NCBI GenBank assembly: GCA_030248195.1
Contig: JASAND010026649.1
Coordinates: 1-64,000, forward strand
Length of the DNA: 64,000 bases
Direction of reading: 5' to 3'
Source: Trissonchulus latispiculum
Lineage: Eukaryota > Nematoda > Enoplea > Enoplida > Ironidae
The notes under the pieces are model-generated. The model was not told where the DNA came from. It made no database searches and saw nothing but the letters and a program-made list of their open reading frames with translations. Of this stretch, positions 1 to 10,836 are shown one piece after another. Made by a program: the position numbers and the translations under genes. The first letter of the stretch is position 1, and the number at the start of each line of letters is the position of its first letter.

Positions 1-295
1 GATAGCCCACAGTCCTGACATGTCACATGCACAATATGGGTTGCCTAGGGTTTTCCCTTAGTAAATAGCAGCCGAAATTCGAACTTGGGTCATGAACGTT
101 TTTGAGGTCACTTTTGGGTACCCTCACTTAAAGGTCTGCCCTGAACGCATGGGGAGGGTTTAGGGGCTCAAACTCACAGGCTGTAATGTCGAGATGTGTG
201 GCTAATACCATGCAAAAAATTGGGTCTCTACGACTTTCCTGTGAGTCAGGGTTGGGTGACTTTTTTTTTGTTAAATTATTTCAGATATTTTTGTT

Positions 296-931
296 GTTTA
301 AAGAGGTGGGATGGGGGGAACAAAAATTTTGCCTTGGTCCCCCCTTATGGTTCGAAAAAATTTTGTCTCCGATTTGGCTGTGAACTTGCCCCTAGGGTAA
401 ATCGAGATCGCTGATTTCAAAAATCGAATCGAGTCGAGAGATCGATCCGATCGATCTATCGAGCAGTAGAATCGATCGATCAAAATCGGTCAAAAAATTT
501 TGTCTCCGATTTTCGCGAAAAGTTACCCCTAGGGTAATTCGGGGGTGCTGATTCCGAATCTGCAATCGAAATTTCGTGAAAATCGATCCTGCGCCCGCAA
601 AAAATCGATTTTCATCGATTTTTCAAAAATTCGTCAATTACTCGATTTTGGCAGCTCGTATCGAAATTTCGACTGCAGATTCGGAATCAGCACCCCCGAA
701 TTACCCTAGGGGCAACTTTTCGCGAAAATCGGAGACAAAATTTTTTTGATCGATCGATTCTACTGACTGATAGATCGATCGGATCTATCTCTCGATTCGA
801 TTTTTGAAATCAGCGACCTCAATTTACCCTAGGGGCAAGTTCTCAGCCAAATCGGAGACAAAAATTTTTTTCGAACCATAAGGGGGGACCAAGGCAAAAT
901 TTTTGTCCCCCCATCTACATAAGTGCCTTGG
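296..931. repeat. Nested palindromic unit, copy 1 (GGCACTTA family)
   Basis: This unit lies inside the left arm of the foldback. It is a near-perfect palindrome centred near 620. Both halves carry GTCCCCCCTTATGGTTCGAA, then the TCGATCGAT-rich segment, then CCCCGAATTACCCTAGGGG-like sequence. The right end is CATCTACATAAGTGCC. The only open frames in it are antisense shadows of the repeat. Confidence 0.8.
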
Positions 932-1314
932 CATACTTTGGGGGGGGGTGGGTCGGCCGAAGGTCGATTTGGGGGATAGAAAATTTGATAGAAAAATTTT
1001 TTGATTGGGGAGGGTTGGCGACGGCGACCCTCCATTTGGAGTGAGGGGTCCACCCCGCTAACACACACCTATGGTCTTGAAATTTTTGAAATTTTTAAAA
1101 TTGTTTATTTTCGGCAGTTTAAGCATCCCATCGTGTAGAAAACGTGTTTTCTTTGTATTTAGAGCCAAACTAGACCCATTTTAAGGCAAAAATAAGCATT
1201 TTTGGCCAAAATTGAAATTTTGGCTTGAAATGGCACCATGTCCGATTTTGCCCCCCAGACCCCCCGCTTTTTGGGTTTTTGCGTGCCGCTTTCGGTTACA
1301 ACAGTATCAAGCTA

Positions 1315-1497
1315 TGTATATATATATATATATATATATGTACTGAACTAGAAAACTATATTAACAGGTTTTGTTACAGCATATGTAGCGTGCATACAAT
1401 TATTGCGCAAAAAATGAAATTTACCCCCCCCCCAGCCTTCGGTCAACACCGCCCCCCGAAAATTTTTCGTACCTACGCTACTGTATATATATATATA

Positions 1498-1564
<67 letters not shown>
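1315..1564. repeat. Two (TA)n microsatellites
   Basis: Runs of TA occupy about 1315-1339 and 1483-1564, inside the spacer of the foldback element. The tyrosine/isoleucine-rich open frames across them are artefacts of the dinucleotide. Confidence 0.95.
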
Positions 1565-1565
<1 letters not shown>

Positions 1566-1566
<1 letters not shown>

Positions 1567-2866
1567 GGGGCGGCCCCCATCCCTCCTCTCCACTAGTGAT
1601 AAGCGGCCAGGACGGTTATGCGAATTCCTGCCTGCCCGGCCCGGGCGGAACCCACACTGGTTTTCCCGTAAAACCTCATCTACGGGGTTTCGGATCCGCA
1701 TAAGAAACATCAGCAATAAACCAATTACATGTATACGTAATTATATATATACCTGCGCAATCCATTTAAGACCTCAAAAGCTTTAACAGCATGTTCCTTG
1801 TTTCGATAGTTAGGAATGTCATTCCACCTGCGGTAGCCACTAGCATCTGACATAGCCCAAAACCGTAAAGATATTTTCTGCAAAACTAAAACGCTGGACT
1901 GCCCCTTGCCAGCAGCCAAATTTTGATAACGTACCACGACGGGGGCAAAGGGATACGCGAAAATCTGTGTGGGGGATCGGCTCGGAGAGGGGACCCGTCT
2001 CCGTATATATATAAATACCCAAAACCTCAATGTTTTAGAATAGTCAAACTTTTAAAATGTGGGATGAGAGCCGTCGAGTGCCGATGAGTCAATTTAGTGG
2101 GAGGTTCCCCATCAGATTGAAGCATATATATACATCTTGAGAAAAAGTTGAAGGTGGGGGTAGTCGAAATCAGGGTGGATGGAATCAGCATGTCAAGGTA
2201 GGGTGGTGGGTTAGAGAAAAGTGAATAGGGGAGGGGTAAAAATCTTTCAGTCACAATTTTCAAAAAAAATAGCGATTTTTCGGAGACTTTTCGAAAATTT
2301 TGAAAACGTACATACGTAACGTACGTATATTCATATATATATATATATATAGTCAAGCGGGAAAAAAACCCACTCGCCAATGCGGGGAAAAAACCCCACC
2401 CCCAGTGTGGGCTTACCAGTATGAGCTATCTAGGATTTTAATAGCCTATCTTGAAGAGCATCCAAAATAACCCAGGAGGGAGTATTATTGTCGCTCCCAC
2501 TGCTTCCCAGCAAATTTTTTGGGACTTTGAAATTTTCGAAAATTTTGGTCCGTCCAAGTGCCGAAATTTGGCAAACTTTGCCTGGCCACCCTGAACTACT
2601 GGAAAGACTTAGACCAAAGCGGATTGTATGTATGTGTAGGGCATCTGTTGCGCTTCATGATGATACATGCCACACTGCTCTAACCCTTCTGGTGCGGCCT
2701 GGGGGTGACCTGGAGTTGGCGGCAAAAAAACCCACATGCGGGAAAAAACCCACTTTTCAAGATTGAAAATTTTTCTAAGCATTAGCAGGAAAGGTCAAAC
2801 TAATACATACATTTGTTTAATAGAGCCTATAGATTAAATTGGTATAGGTTTTACCTGGGTTCGTTC
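1566..2866. other. Spacer of the foldback element, no gene seen
   Basis: This is non-coding sequence with a short (TA)n at about 2334-2351. The motif GCGGGAAAAAACCCAC recurs near 2357-2400 and again near 2703-2755. I see no transposase or other recognisable protein. Confidence 0.6.
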
Positions 2867-3212
2867 TGTTATGGGAGGTCTAGGGGGTCAAAATCGGACA
2901 TGGTGCCATTTCAAGCCAAAATTTCAATTTTGGCCAAAAATGCTTATTTTTGCCTTAAAATGGGTCTAGTTTGGCTCTAAATACAAGAAAAACACGTTTT
3001 CTACACGATGGGATGCTTAAACTGCCGAAAATAAACAATTTTAAAAATTTCCAAAAATTTCCAGACCATAGGTGTGTTAGCGGGGTGGACCCCTCACTCC
3101 AAATGGAGGGTCGCCGTCGCCAACCCTCCCCAATCAAAAATTTTTCTATCAAATTTTTCTATCCCCCAAATCGGCCTTCGGCCGACCCCTCCCCCCCCCC
3201 CCAAAAATTTTC

Positions 3213-3835
3213 GGCACTTATATGTAGATGGGGGGGACAAAAATTTTGCCTTGGTCCCCCCCTTATGGTTCGAAAAAATTTTTTGTCTCCGATTTGGCTG
3301 AGAACTAGCCCTTAGGGTAAATTGAGGTCGCTGATTTCAAAAATCGAATCGAGAGATAGATCCGATCGATCTATCAATCAGTAGAATCGATCGATCAAAA
3401 TCGATCAAAAAATTTTGTCTCCGATTTTCGCGAAAAGCTGCCCCTAGTGTAATTCGGGGGTGCTGATTCCGAATCTGCAGTCGAAATTTTGATACGAGCT
3501 GCCAAAATCGAGTTATTGACGAATTTTTCGAAAAATCGATGAAACAGGATCGATTTTCACGAAATTTCGATTGCATATTCGGAATCAGCACCCCTGAATT
3601 ACCCTACGGGCAACTTTTCGCGAAAATCGGAAACAAAATGTTTTGACCGATTGTCATCGATCGATTCTACTGCTCAATAGATCGATCGGATCGATCTCTC
3701 GATTCGATTTTTGAAATCAGCGACCTCGACTTACCCTAGGGGCAAGTTCTCAGCCAAATCGGAGACAAAAAATTTTTCGAACCATAAGGGGGGACCAAGG
3801 CAAAAGTTTTGTCCCCCCCATCCACATATAGCAAG
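3213..3835. repeat. Nested palindromic unit, copy 2 (GGCACTTA family)
   Basis: This is the same ~620 bp palindrome as at 296-931. It starts GGCACTTATATGTAGATGG and ends CCATCCACATATAGC, and it belongs to the right arm of the large foldback. Because copies 1 and 2 sit in opposite arms, the region is a palindrome of palindromes. Confidence 0.8.
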
Positions 3836-5098
3836 CTTAACAAAAAATCACCCGAAATTTTAACAAAAAAAAATCACCCAACCCTGACTCACAGGAAAGT
3901 CGTAGAGACCCAATTTTTTGCATGGTGATAGCCACACATCTCGACATTACAGCCTGTGAGTTTGAGCCCCTAGGCCCTCTCCATGCGTTCAGGGCAGACC
4001 TTTAAGTGAGGGTACCCAAAAGTGACCTCAAAAACGTTCATGACCGAAGTTCGAATTTCGGCTGCTATTTACTAAGGGAAAACCCTAGGCAACCCATATT
4101 GTGCATGTGACATGTCCGGACTGTGGGCTATCCACACATATATAGAAGTTCCCAGTCGGACCTCTGAGCCGTCCTGGGGTGGTTGATTTTTTTTGTTAAA
4201 ATTTTAACAAATAAAAAATCATTTTATGTTTCGTGACTGAAGTCAGAACAGCAGCTAGAGCAAAACTAACGTCAAAATCGAGCGCAGCGACCTCGAAAAC
4301 CCTTATATACGTTGTTTTTGAGGTTGCCTGACACTTCTGGGAGTCCAACCTGGTAACCAGCCGGGCCTGGACCGTCCGACGGTAAACGTGATCCCAGAAG
4401 TCAGTATTAGCCCATAGTTACCTAAAAACTAATGCCAGATTTGAATTCAGCGCCCTGGAAAACCCCCTAGGACATGTTTATAGCCACTTCGGACTGTCCA
4501 GCTGGTACCTGGAGGGTCCGGACGGGTCCGGCAGGGGTCACGTGACCGTGAGTCATACCCCAGCAACATACAAAGTTCTGAGTTTCTCTGCCAAAATGCC
4601 TGGAAATAGGTTATAATCACGCACAAACACGAAAAAACAACGTTTTAGCCTTTAAAACGGCACTTTAGAGCCACCAGACTTCATACTGGACGCTGTCGGG
4701 GGCCATCAGTATCAGTGACCACTAAGACTTCGGCGGGATCAGTTGCCTTAGTTGGAGCACTAGGCTAGCGGTTTGGGGTTCTAAATACGTTATTTAGTGC
4801 GCTCTATCCAAAACTGATGAGAAAAAGTTGTTAGCTACTCTGTGGGATCCGATCCGCCACTGATTTTTTTTGTGGACGGGTAATTTTTTTTGTTAAACCT
4901 TTAACAAAAAAATCACACATTTTCGTCTACTGCTACTTACTGGTAGGTGGTAGAGCAACGAAACTGGGGTGGTTTTAAAGCTTAGCCCAAGACCTATCAA
5001 TGGGTCCTCAAAGTAATCGATTTGGTTTAGTTTTGCGAAAGTTCCAGCCAAAAAACCGAATTTTGATTTTTTTGTTAAGCTTGCTATATATAAGTGCC
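3827..5098. repeat. Inverted-repeat segment with TTTTTTGTTAA motifs
   Basis: TATAGCAAGCTTAACAAAAA at 3827 is mirrored by TTTTTGTTAAGCTTGCTATA ending near 5088. TAAGTGCC follows at 5098, which is the same terminus as the 620 bp palindromes. TTTTTTTGTTAA repeats also occur near 4185 and 4885. The interior is non-coding. A composite element running from GGCACTTA at 3214 to TAAGTGCC at 5098 is possible. Confidence 0.5.
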
Positions 5099-5473
5099 AA
5101 ATTTTCAACCCCCTAGCAAAATTTTTGCAAATGAAAAATTGCTAAAACTCGCTTAATCACCTTAAAAATCGCTAAAAATAGCTGAAAATGTTTCAGTTTT
5201 TTAACGAAAAACCGATTTTTCGCCGACCCCCCCGTCGAAAATTTTTCTTACCCCTCCTCTCCTCCCAAATCGACTTTTTCCGACCCCCTCCCCCTTTTTT
5301 GCCAGACCCCCCTCCCAAGTCACCCGGGGGGGGGATCAGAAACGCATTTTTATGCAATAAATTTGTTATTTTTGTACTCAGGACGACGAGACGAGTCGAT
5401 TGGTTCCAAAGTGTTCCACTTTAAAAATTTTTGTTCGGCGACCTTTTTTTTGATCTTTACGTGTTAAAGGGCC

Positions 5474-5572
5474 CTAAGCCTAAGCCTTAGCCTCGGCCTG
5501 AGCCTGACACTAAGCCTAAGCCTCAGCCTAAGCCTAAGCCTTAGCCTCAGCCTGAGCCTGACACTAAGCCTA
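5474..5572. repeat. TTAGGC-like hexamer array with 54 bp higher-order period
   Basis: This is a run of CCTAAG/CCTCAG/CCTGAG hexamers, which reads as TTAGGC-type repeats on the minus strand. CCTAAGCCTTAGCCTC begins at 5479 and again, nearly identical, at 5533. Nine hexamers (54 bp) therefore form a higher-order unit. Whether it relates to telomeric repeats is unknown. Confidence 0.85.
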
Positions 5573-5639
5573 GTGGCACTGATATACCCATAAAGTGTAG
5601 ATTTGATTTTTCAGTGTCTGGGATTTCCCCCCTCCCAGG

Positions 5640-6100
5640 GTGACTAGTGCCCTTTTTTCAAACCCCCACCCCACTTTTTTTCGCCAGCCACACCTATGCT
5701 GGTAATCCCCCCCCCGCCCCCAAAAATTTTGAGCCAATTTACACCCCCCCGACATTTTTTGACTTACCCTCCCCCAACCTTCGGCTTCCCCCCCGAACCC
5801 CTCCAAGCAATTTTTGGACCAAAAGTTAGCTAAATTTGGCTGAACTTTTTCTCAAACTTTGGCTTTGAATCGCTTTAAAATGGTGTAAAAACGCCTAAAA
5901 CGTTAAAAACAAGCCTGATTTTGAAGAAAAAAGGGTAACAACTCAAATTTTCCATTTTTTGGTAATTTTTGGAAATTTCTGAGGTCCAAATTCTGGGGAG
6001 GTTCGGGGGGGGTACGCCCCATCACATTTCGGGGGTCGACCACCAAAGTTCCAAGATTTGCCAGCCCCCCGAGGCCGAGACCCAAAGTTCCAGGGAAACT
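5640..6100. repeat. Diverged dispersed repeat, unit A
   Basis: This unit has C-runs followed by AAAATTTT, then 'AAAGTTAGCTAAAT', 'AATCGCTTTAAAA', 'TTTCTGAGGTCC' and 'CATCACATTTC..GGTCGACCACCAAA'. The same landmarks come in the same order at about 6450-6860. The open frames here (proline-rich or glycine-rich) are low-complexity artefacts. Confidence 0.7.
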
Positions 6101-6449
6101 ATGTCTGGCCCTCCGTCATAGGTAGGTGTACCACCTGTTTGGGTTGGTGGGAAGTAGAAGGTCCGAATTTGGCTCGGGGGACCCCACCAAAATCCTTTAT
6201 TTGGGGGGGGGACCCCACCTAAACTGTACCCAAGTTTTTTAGCTAAAAATGATCCTTTTTTGATGTACAGACTACAGACGTACGGTATATTAAACGTACT
6301 CAAAAGCTTCTGTCAATAGTTTTCCTATGCGAAAATTGGCGAAAATGGCTTGACAAATTTGTGCTTAGATATGCTTAAATTAGCCCAGATTCTGGTTTAT
6401 AAATGCGTGTATTACCTTTTAACTGCTATAAATAGCATAGTTTCACCAG

Positions 6450-6860
6450 GGCGGGGGGGTACTCCCCCCAAAATTTTCTACCCCCTTTGCCCCCCCCAAA
6501 AAATTTTCGACATCCCCTCCCCCAACTTTCGGCTACCCCCAGCCCCAACCAACCACCCCCCCCCCGGCGGAACCAAAAAGTTAGCTAAATTTTGCCCAAA
6601 AATGGTCATTTTGTGAAAAATTTTTCTCAAATTTTGACTTACAATCGCTTTAAAACCGCGTATAAACTCCTAAAACTGTCAAAACAAGCCTTGTTTTCAC
6701 GGAAAAATCGTTAAAATACAGAAAATTTTGCATTTTTAGACCATTTTTGGATTTTCTGAGGTCCCAATTGTGGGGGGGGTTCGGAGGTGGTACCCCCCAT
6801 CACATTTCTTAGGTCGACCACCAAATTTCCAGAGCTTACCCCTCTCCCAACCAAAATTTC
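6450..6860. repeat. Diverged dispersed repeat, unit B
   Basis: This is a second, clearly diverged copy of the 5640-6100 unit in the same orientation. It has C-runs plus AAAATTTT and shared internal landmarks such as TTAGCTAAATTTTG, AATCGCTTTAAAAC and GGTCGACCACCAAA. Confidence 0.7.
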
Positions 6861-7087
6861 CGGTGAAACTATGATAAATAGTCATCTTTAGCTGTCTATA
6901 ACTGATTTATAGCCATTTTTTCGATTTTTTTTTCAAAAATTTTCACAAATTGCAAGAAATTTTCAAAAATTTTTTATTTTTTACTTGGTTTGGAACCAAT
7001 TTTGGGGAGGAGGGGGGTTTGAGCTCAGCTTAGGGGGGGGGTGAGTCGTTGAGGTCAGGTAGGGGGAGAGGCGGGTCTGGCCTCTCC

Positions 7088-7192
7088 GCGGGGAGGGGGT
7101 CTCACAGGGGCTAAACTGTAGCCTGGTACACCTATGCCCTCCGTGGAGGGAGGGAGGGTCTCAAAGGGCGGCAAACTGTAGCCTGGTATGGT
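7088..7192. repeat. Short tandem duplication (~56 bp period)
   Basis: 'GGGTCTCACAGGGG..AAACTGTAGCCTGGTA' is repeated as 'GGGTCTCAAAGGGCGGC AAACTGTAGCCTGGTA'. The flanks are G-rich low-complexity sequence. Confidence 0.7.
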
Positions 7193-7220
7193 GACTGGGC
7201 AAAAAATCTGGTTTCCGACG

Positions 7221-7881
7221 GAGGGTAGGGGGCACCTATGTAGATGGGGGGGGGGAAAAAAATTTTGCCTTAGTCCCCCCCTTATGATTCGAAAAATTTT
7301 TTGTGTCCGATTTGGCTGAGAAGTTGCCCCTAGGGTAAATCGAGGTCGCTGATTTCAAAAAAAAATCGAATCGAGGGATCGATCCGACGAATCGATCGAT
7401 CGGTATAATCGATCGATCCAAAATCGATCAAAAAAATTTCTGTCACCAATTTTCGCGTAAAGTCGCCCCAACGGTAATTGAGGGGTGCTGATTCCGAATC
7501 TGCACTCGAAATTTCGATCCGAGCTGTCAAAATCGACTTATTGACGAATTTTCGAAAAATCGACGAACAAAGAGCGAGCGCAGGATCGATTTTCGTAAAA
7601 TTTCGATTGCAGATTCGGAAACAGCGCCCCCGAATTACCCTATAGGCGACTTTTCGCGAAAATCGAAGACAAAAATTTTTTTGATCGATTTTGATCGATC
7701 GATTCTACTGATCGATCAATTCATCGGATCGATCTCTCGATTCGATTTTTGAAATCAGCGACCTCGACTTACCCTAGGGGCAACTTCTCAGCCAAATCCG
7801 GCGGCTCCGAGTTTTTTTTCGAATCATAAGGGGGACAAGACCCAAAATTTTTGTCCCCCCCCCATCTACATAAGTGCCGGG
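7221..7881. repeat. Palindromic unit, copy 3 (GGCACTTA family)
   Basis: This third copy of the ~620-650 bp palindrome lies outside the 4.1 kb foldback. It starts GGCACCTATGTAGATGGGG and ends CCATCTACATAAGTGCC. Its centre is near 7560. Its presence away from copies 1 and 2 shows that the unit is a dispersed element in its own right. Confidence 0.8.
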
Positions 7882-8400
7882 TAGGGGACCCTCTGGCTTA
7901 CTTCTACTGCGGGGGGGGGTGGGGGGCGCCCCCTATTCGGCGACCTCCTCCCCCATTCGAGGAGCCCCCCCCCCATAAATTCCGACCTCCCCCCCCATAA
8001 CCCCAAAAATTGCCATTTTTTACCATTTTTAGCCAAAATTTTCAAAAATTTTTCCGGCAAGCCGGATTTTTGCCTAAATTTCCACTATTTTAGCTTAAAA
8101 AACACCCTTAATTAGTTATTCTTTAGCGATTTTTAGCATTTTTTACGCAAAAAACCTAAAAATTTGTTAAAAAATATGCCCCCCCATTTTCGGTGAGCCC
8201 CCCCCCATATCGCCCCCCCCCCATAAATTTTGGCCTAGAAGTAAGCCAGGAACCTCCCAAATTTTCTATTGGTTGCCATTTTTGGCCAAAAATTGGGGGG
8301 GGGGGGAGCAAAAAATCTGAAATTCTGGGGGGGGGCGCAAAAATTTGGCATTGGGGGGGGGGCGTGTCAGTGCTTTTGTTGTTTTGCCTCTGTATTTTTC
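7882..8400. other. Homopolymer-rich low-complexity stretch
   Basis: Alternating runs of C or G (8-12 bases) are separated by AAAATTTT-type sequence. This is related to the 5.1-7.0 kb repeat field. No gene is visible. Confidence 0.7.
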
Positions 8401-8563
8401 TTATTGTGTCGTATGTATCATAATTAATGCTTCTTATCTTTTTCTTTGTTTTCTAAATTTTTTGTGTTGTGCTTGGATCGCATACGTCACCCCACGCTTG
8501 TTTTAGCGTGTTTTTTGTGCAAAAACTTGTTTTATTTATGAAAATTTGGGTAATTTCTTTAGT

Positions 8564-9378
8564 GTAACACTATTTAGTGGAACACTATTCCACTTATGCC
8601 TAGTGGAATTCTGCCTACTCATCGTCAAAACTCAAAAGTGGAAATATACCTACTCGCAAGTGGAATTGTGCCTACTACAAATCTCAAAAGTGGAATTGTG
8701 CCTACTATGTATATAGTTCGTTTTAACTTCTGAATCGTACTTTCATGTTTGATTTTACCTTTTATGTTTATGGACTTGCATAGCAAGTCTGATTATTAAA
8801 AATACAACAACAATAGTAAGAACAAATAACAACCCAGTACAAAAGATAGAACTAACATCATTTGTTATTAAGTGTTACAAGTTTTTGCATTGAAAAGTTT
8901 TTTCATTTTTGTAATTTTTTAAATTGAAAAGGCAATTTAAAATTTAAACGCAAACTGAAATTTCTATTTCGTCATAGTGTAAAGTGATTTTTAACTCTGA
9001 AGCTTAAACATAAATTAATATCTTCATGCTGCATAGATCACTTTATGTCACAATATTCCGTAAACAAAAACAGCATTATAGTTTTCAAAAACTGTGATAT
9101 TTTATTTCCTTGTCATTCTGAAATAAAATTGAAATTTGACTTCTTTGAAGTTCGCAGTCGGAGAGAAGTCCTAATCGGTGACTTATCTACACTACCTAGT
9201 AGGCAAGCAGTAGGCGTAATTCCACTATGCATAAAAGGAGTAGGCAGAATTCCACTTTTGAGATTTTCTCAGTAGGCACAATTCCACTTTTGAGTTATGA
9301 AACTGCTGAGCGGCAACATCAAAAGAGTAGGCACAATTCCACTAGGCATAAGTGGAATACACGATTTAGTACGATTGT
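8564..9378. mobile_element. Foldback element with AGTGGAATTNTGCCTACT repeats
   Basis: The left end carries 'CCACTTATGCCTAGTGGAAT' followed by several copies of AGTGGAATTNTGCCTACT (about 8578-8713). The right end, about 9190-9365, carries the reverse complement, including AGTAGGCACAATTCCACT. About 480 bp of unrelated AT-rich sequence lies between. No transposase is seen, so it is probably a MITE-like element. Confidence 0.75.
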
Positions 9379-9390
9379 ATTGATGCGGCC

Positions 9391-9895
9391 TCAAAAGTTT
9401 TGATTTAATTCAGTTCGATTTTCTGCACCCGAAAATGAATTGATTTTATTCAGTTCGATTTTTTCAGTTTGCGTTTTTCAGTTTCAGTTTTCAGTAAACC
9501 TATTCTGGTAAATGCCTGCCGATACAGTCTTCCAAACTAAGAAACCACTTGTCAAGATTTTGCTGGTATCTCTGCCGTCAGCACTGCCCTAGTGAAGAGC
9601 TCAAACAAACCGTAACTGCACATTAACAGGTTCAAAAGTATAAAGTCGAAAAGATGCATGTGGGAAAATGTATTTGTCATAGTGCATATGAGGCTAAGTG
9701 AAAACGTTTAACATAAATTCTGCTGAATCAAAATGTGAATCAAAATAGCATCAAAATCAAAATTCATGGACAAAAGTTTTGATTTGATTCAGTTCGATTT
9801 TTTACTGTGAAATATTAAACGATTTGATTCAGTTCGATTAATCAAAAATCAAAAGTCGCATCAAAACACTTTTGATTCGATTCAAATCAAAACTC
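9391..9895. repeat. GATTTGATTCAGTTCGATT repeats
   Basis: Variants of TTTTGATTTGATTCAGTTCG appear at about 9397, 9440, 9775 and 9820. A reverse-sense variant lies near 9875. This is AT-rich non-coding sequence. Confidence 0.6.
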
Positions 9896-10005
9896 AAAAC
9901 AACCTTACTATTTAGACTATTTATAAAGTTGACTCTGTTTATCTGTATGTAATGCATGATTGTAAAATACCTATAGAATTTAGATGCGTCCCAATATACA
10001 CGGTT

Positions 10006-10051
10006 GGGGTCTGGGGGGCAGAGCCCCCAGTAGTTGAAGAATTTTTTAGCA
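10006..10051 (+). repeat. GC hairpin motif GGGGTCTGGGGGGC..GAGCCCCC, copy
   Basis: A short GC-rich palindrome, with GGGGGGC pairing with GCCCCC, is followed by AGTTGAAGAATTTTTTAGCA. The same hairpin plus tail occurs at 13086-13137. Hairpin-only versions lie at 12264, 20362 and 25194 on the plus strand and near 1249-1266 and 25561 on the minus strand. The function is unknown. Confidence 0.7.
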
Positions 10052-10836
10052 GTTACACAATAATCCGTAATGGAAATGCTTAAAAAGATTTTATTTTGAA
10101 TCTGTTGCATCTAAACGCATGCCTTGATTAATTTTCAACATTACACATATTTACACATATTAGTCCGATATTTCAATGTTACATATAGTTAAACTACTTA
10201 AAGTATTAGAAATTAATGAAATATTTAGGAATATCATTGAGAAGAAAGGTAGTAAATATTAAAACATATATTCTTTTTCGAAAACTCTGAGAACTTCCTC
10301 GATAACAGAATTAAAAATGAGCACCGGAGGCCCGGAAGTTGGAGATTGTTTGCAATTACGGATTAAATCCGTAATGGAAATGTTTCAAAATAAATTTGAC
10401 AACAGTTACATCCAACTAAAGCTTGTAACGCTAATGCATATTTGTATATATTGCATCTGTAGATTTTTAAATTTTAAATAAAGTCAATATCAATAAACAA
10501 GGAAGCGTGTATGTTTTGTGCTGCATTATTCAACGACAAAAATAGTGAAGCATTTGTAAATACTATGAACGTTGGTTGCGATAGAATTCATCGTGATTTG
10601 CTCGAACACAGGCCTTTTGTAGTTAAAACTTTTAGAAAAATGGTCTTGCATTATTACAGATTGCCATTTGTGCATTGCTTTTGCAAAAAACGACTTTTAG
10701 AAGAACCAAAAAATTTGGATATTCTGCTTTTGCTACTGCTATTAATTTTGTTAATTTCGGTGTTTTAACTTACTACTACTCTTGATCCTGGCTGACTTGT
10801 TGAATGAGAACAGTATAAATGTTCACGATGCATCTG

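Larger units (their letters stand above)
1..4132. mobile_element. Large foldback element with ~1.27 kb inverted arms
   Basis: The first ~1,265 bases reappear as their reverse complement at about 2867-4132. The window opens with GATAGCCCACAGTCC, and the mirror sequence ends with GGACTGTGGGCTATC at 4132. The ~1.6 kb between the arms is non-coding and rich in (TA)n. No transposase is visible, so this looks like a non-autonomous foldback element or an inverted duplication. Its left boundary may lie before the window, so no target-site duplication can be assessed. The arms are themselves palindromic (see the nested units). Confidence 0.85.

Noticed and set aside
1225..1716. Open frames of 122-123 residues near the first (TA)n
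   Set aside because: They consist largely of Tyr-Ile repeats from the microsatellite.
10511..10768. 85-residue frame with a Leu-rich end
   Set aside because: No recognisable domain or splice context; the Leu run comes from a CTTTTGCTACTGC-like low-complexity stretch.
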